Position numbers and translations under genes: made by a program. From positions 1 to 8,353 of the forward strand of contig JAMCTA010000108.1 in assembly GCA_023381895.1 (NCBI GenBank): a stretch of DNA of 8,353 nt, given 5' to 3'. This document shows positions 6,111 through 8,353 of the stretch, one piece after another. This DNA comes from Chloroflexota bacterium (lineage in GTDB: Bacteria; Chloroflexota; UBA4733). The notes under the pieces are model-generated. The model was not told where the DNA came from, ran no database searches, and saw only the letters and a list, made by a program, of their open reading frames with translations. Each line of letters begins with the position of its first letter. The first letter of the stretch is position 1.

Positions 6111-7625
6111 GTGCAAGGTCCATCGATTCAACCTCACCAGGAGCAGCGTCGACGCGGGAGCTGCTCCCGTCGCCAGTTGCTGGGAGCCGGTGCGGCGTTT
6201 GTTGGCGTCGGCCTGCTCACTGCCTGCGGCGGAACGCAGACATCCACAGCGACGTCGACCACGTCGCACGCCAGCAGCGCGGCCACATCAACAACTTCGC
6301 AAGCCAGCAGCTCAGCGACGAAGCCGGCTCCAGCGGCAGCGAGCGCTTCTTCCGCTTCTGGGCAGATCACCTGGCTCATGCGCAGCGCCCCGCCGGAGAA
6401 CAAGTGGGAGCGGCAGACGGTTGCCAGCTTCCAGAAGGAGCGCCCAAACATCAAGGTGGAGCTGATCATCGTGCCCTATGCTCAGGTTGATCCGAAGCTC
6501 ACCACCATGGTCGCGGCGGGCACACCACCGGACATCTTCTCGGAGTTCGGCTCATCGGGGTTCGCCGACTACTTTGCCCGCGACCTGCTGCTGGACCTCA
6601 CCCCCTATTTCACCGCCGATAAGTTCGACCTCAATCGCTTCCTGCCGGGTATCATCGACATCTACAAGCGCAACGGCCGGCTCTACCACATGCCCCAGGT
6701 TACGAACTTCGGGGTGATGACGGTCTACAACAAGGATCTCTTCCAGGCCGCCGGCATCAAAGACCTGCCGACGAGTTGGAGCGACACGAGCTGGAACTGG
6801 GACACGATGGTGAGCTATGCCACGAAGCTCACCAAGAACTACGGCCAGGGCACCAACGCCCAGTACGGCGTGAACGTTGGTTGGCTCCAGAACCTCTGGG
6901 GCCTCTCCTACCTCTGGAAGGACGACCCCTTCCTCCAGCAGGAGTACACCACCGGTATCGCGCCGACGACCCAGCTCGACCATCCCGGCGTCATCGCCTC
7001 GGCGCAGGCTGCAGCGGACCTGGCGAACAAGCACAAAGTCGCGCCGACCCCTGCCGACGTACAGACGATGGGGGCCGTCGGCGACATCTTCAGCACGGGG
7101 AAGATCGGGATCGAATTCAACGTGCCAACGATCGCCTACCAGAACTTCCAACACGCGCCCTTCAAGTGGGGCCTCGCTCCGATACCCCGGCAGAAGGCGA
7201 ACAAAGTGAGCCTCTACAACGGCTGCTGGTTCATCGAGCGCCAGACCAAGGCTCCGGAGGCGTCCTGGGAGTTCGTGACCTACCTGGTCAGCGATCCGGT
7301 CGCCACACAGATGAGCGAAGTTGCTGGATTCCTCGTCCCCTTGAAGTCGCAACTGGATCCCTGGCTCAAGCAGTTCGTGTCGAAGACCGGGTTGACACTG
7401 GCTGAGCTACGGGACGTCATCACTTCAGCAGATACAGTCGGCGTCGAAAACGTGAACCATCTCTTCGTCGACTGGCCGGAGATCTCGAACACGCTGACGC
7501 AAGGTCTCGACACCCTCTGGACGGGCAAAGCGAGCGCCCAGCACGCCATCACGGCAGTGAAGCCTGCAGTCGATGCCGTGGTCGCCAAGACCTACAAGGA
7601 GTATGCGGGCAAGCAAGGCGGCTAG
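6111..7625 (+). CDS. ABC transporter sugar-binding lipoprotein, first copy
   Basis: The protein has 504 residues from GTG 6111, chosen because AAGGAG lies 6 nt upstream and the second copy starts at the exactly equivalent ATG; the TTG at 6090 is less likely. It is a family 1 extracellular solute-binding protein that would capture the sugar outside the membrane and deliver it to the two permeases. The signal has a twin-arginine motif (SRRQLL, residues 19-24), a hydrophobic stretch and a lipobox LTAC with Cys39 as lipid anchor. Residues 42 to about 85 are a Ser/Thr/Ala linker containing two tandem 11-residue units, ATSTTSHASSA and ATSTTSQASSS (bases 6249-6281 and 6282-6314), which would hold the domain off the surface. 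The two-lobed binding domain fills the rest; AAGTPPDIF and the VYNKDLFQAAGI segment are standard for the family. No terminator is evident before the next copy. Tat export implies folding or cofactor acquisition before secretion (inference). Confidence 0.93.
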   Translation: MQGPSIQPHQEQRRRGSCSRRQLLGAGAAFVGVGLLTACGGTQTSTATSTTSHASSAATSTTSQASSSATKPAPAAASASSASGQITWLMRSAPPENKWERQTVASFQKERPNIKVELIIVPYAQVDPKLTTMVAAGTPPDIFSEFGSSGFADYFARDLLLDLTPYFTADKFDLNRFLPGIIDIYKRNGRLYHMPQVTNFGVMTVYNKDLFQAAGIKDLPTSWSDTSWNWDTMVSYATKLTKNYGQGTNAQYGVNVGWLQNLWGLSYLWKDDPFLQQEYTTGIAPTTQLDHPGVIASAQAAADLANKHKVAPTPADVQTMGAVGDIFSTGKIGIEFNVPTIAYQNFQHAPFKWGLAPIPRQKANKVSLYNGCWFIERQTKAPEASWEFVTYLVSDPVATQMSEVAGFLVPLKSQLDPWLKQFVSKTGLTLAELRDVITSADTVGVENVNHLFVDWPEISNTLTQGLDTLWTGKASAQHAITAVKPAVDAVVAKTYKEYAGKQGG

Positions 7626-7689
7626 CTCTCGGCCTCGACGCCGACATCGTCATGCCGCGTGCGCCTGAGTTGAACTACGTCTTCGTGAC

Positions 7690-8353
7690 TTGGAGCGCGA
7701 GGAGGAGGCTATGCAAGGTCCAGCGATCCAACCCCGCCAGGAGCAGCGTCGACGCGGGAGCTGCACCCGTCGCCAGTTGCTGGGAGTCAGTGCGGCGTTT
7801 GTTGGCATCGGCCTGCTCACTGCCTGCGGCGGAACGCAGACATCCACAGCGACGTCGACCACGTCGCACGCCAGCAGCGCGGCCACATCAACAACTTCGC
7901 AAGCCAGCAGCTCAGCGACGACGAGCGCGTCTGCAGCTCCCGCGAAGATCAGCCTAATTATACGTAGCAACCCGCCGGAGAACAAGTGGGAGCTGCAGAC
8001 GGTTGCCAGCTTCCAGAAGGAGCGCCCAAACATCAAGGTGGAGCTGATCATCGTGCCCACTGCGCAGATCAACCCGAAAATCACCACCATGGTCGCGGCG
8101 GGCACACCACCGGACATCTTCTCGGAGTTTGGAGCGGGATTCGCTGATGTCTTCGCCCGTGACCTGCTGCTGGACCTCACCCCCTATTTCACCGCCGATA
8201 AGTTCGACCTCAATCGCTTCCTGCCGGGTATCATCGACATCTACAAGCGCAACGGCCGGCTCTACCACATGCCCATGGTCACGAACTTCGGAGACATGAC
8301 GGTCTACAACAAGGATCTCTTCCAGGCCGCCGGCATCAAAGACCTGCCGACGA
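7690..8353 (+). repeat. Direct tandem duplication of the binding-protein gene, second unit
   Basis: This stretch repeats 6090-6774, beginning at TTGGAGCGC just upstream of the ribosome binding site and continuing to the window edge. Identical blocks: 6208-6321 with 7808-7921 (114 bp), 6413-6476 with 7995-8058 (64 bp), 6499-6547 with 8081-8129 (49 bp), 6582-6695 with 8161-8274 (114 bp), 6717-6774 with 8296-8353 (58 bp, reaching the edge). Between them the second unit lacks 18 nt in the linker and 3 nt in the binding domain. The duplicated unit includes its own ribosome binding site but not the rest of the intergenic sequence. Confidence 0.95.
7711..8353 (+). CDS. ABC transporter sugar-binding lipoprotein, second copy (3' end outside window)
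   Basis: From ATG 7711 the frame is open for 214 codons to the window edge. GAGGAGGAGG immediately upstream (7698-7707) is a stronger ribosome binding site than that of the first copy. Tat motif (TRRQLL), lipobox LTAC with Cys39 and the tandem-unit linker match the first copy. The linker is six residues shorter, and the binding domain lacks one residue (EFGAGF instead of EFGSSGF). Substitutions in the visible binding domain are few and grouped: YAQVDPKL becomes TAQINPKI, ADYF becomes ADVF, QVTNFGVM becomes MVTNFGDM. Such a paralogue probably feeds the same permease pair with a different or wider sugar range (inference). Only 85 bp separate it from the first copy, with no clear promoter or terminator between, so it is likely the next gene of the operon. 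Whether it is full length cannot be seen. Confidence 0.92.
   Translation, partial: MQGPAIQPRQEQRRRGSCTRRQLLGVSAAFVGIGLLTACGGTQTSTATSTTSHASSAATSTTSQASSSATTSASAAPAKISLIIRSNPPENKWELQTVASFQKERPNIKVELIIVPTAQINPKITTMVAAGTPPDIFSEFGAGFADVFARDLLLDLTPYFTADKFDLNRFLPGIIDIYKRNGRLYHMPMVTNFGDMTVYNKDLFQAAGIKDLPT

Noticed and set aside
6552..7352. Long open frame of 266 codons on the - strand inside the first binding-protein gene
   Set aside because: It lies wholly opposite a clear family 1 binding protein, has arginine/glutamate/valine-rich composition typical of antisense frames in GC-rich genes, and shows no recognisable domain.
7629..7644. TCGGC/GCCGA hairpin between the two binding-protein genes as a terminator
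   Set aside because: A 5-bp stem with a 6-nt loop and no T-run is expected by chance in GC-rich sequence.
7652..7957. Open frame starting at ATG 7652 in the + strand and running into the second binding-protein gene
   Set aside because: It overlaps the signal and linker of the second copy in another frame. The same shadow frame exists in the first copy only because the DNA is duplicated.

Overview
The window is GC-rich (roughly 60% or more) bacterial DNA with every recognisable gene on the + strand. Tat-type lipoprotein signals, GTG starts, GC-rich codon use and an intergenic CCCTCACCC-type repeat would fit a Chloroflexota/Thermomicrobia-like bacterium. That assignment is an impression from style, not proof.

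Layout: (i) 2-352, the C-terminal end of a dihydrodipicolinate-synthase-fold sugar-acid dehydratase/aldolase that most resembles 5-dehydro-4-deoxyglucarate dehydratase. (ii) 466-2454, a two-domain enzyme joining a NamZ/DUF1343 exo-beta-N-acetylmuramidase module to a class-A-beta-lactamase-fold serine hydrolase with SxxK, SDN and KTG motifs. (iii) 2455-2722, a regulatory interval with an extended -10 element and two matching CAnACGTnTG sites 51 bp apart. (iv) 2723-3739, a LacI-family repressor. (v) 3736-3951, a decayed, truncated MalF-type ABC permease whose GTG start overlaps the lacI stop. (vi) 3952-4216, a hairpin repeat, an inverted repeat and a promoter with a consensus TTGACA. (vii) 4217-6085, two intact CUT1-type sugar permeases. 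(viii) 6111-7625, a complete Tat/lipoprotein solute-binding protein (SBP). (ix) 7711 to the window end, a second, near-identical SBP copy cut by the window edge.

Working model: this is a carbohydrate uptake and degradation locus under LacI control. The importer (two permeases plus binding protein) has no ATPase gene here, so it probably uses a shared MsmK/UgpC-like ATPase encoded elsewhere. The neighbouring NamZ-serine hydrolase fusion has no visible signal peptide, which suggests (inference) that amino-sugar or peptidoglycan-derived saccharides are processed in the cytoplasm after uptake.

The most unusual points are the NamZ-hydrolase fusion, the tandem SBP pair (long identical blocks broken by short patches that carry both synonymous and amino-acid changes, a gene-conversion-like mosaic), the permease relic still coupled to lacI, and the phased pair of putative LacI sites. 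I see no RNA gene, CRISPR array, transposase or phage gene.
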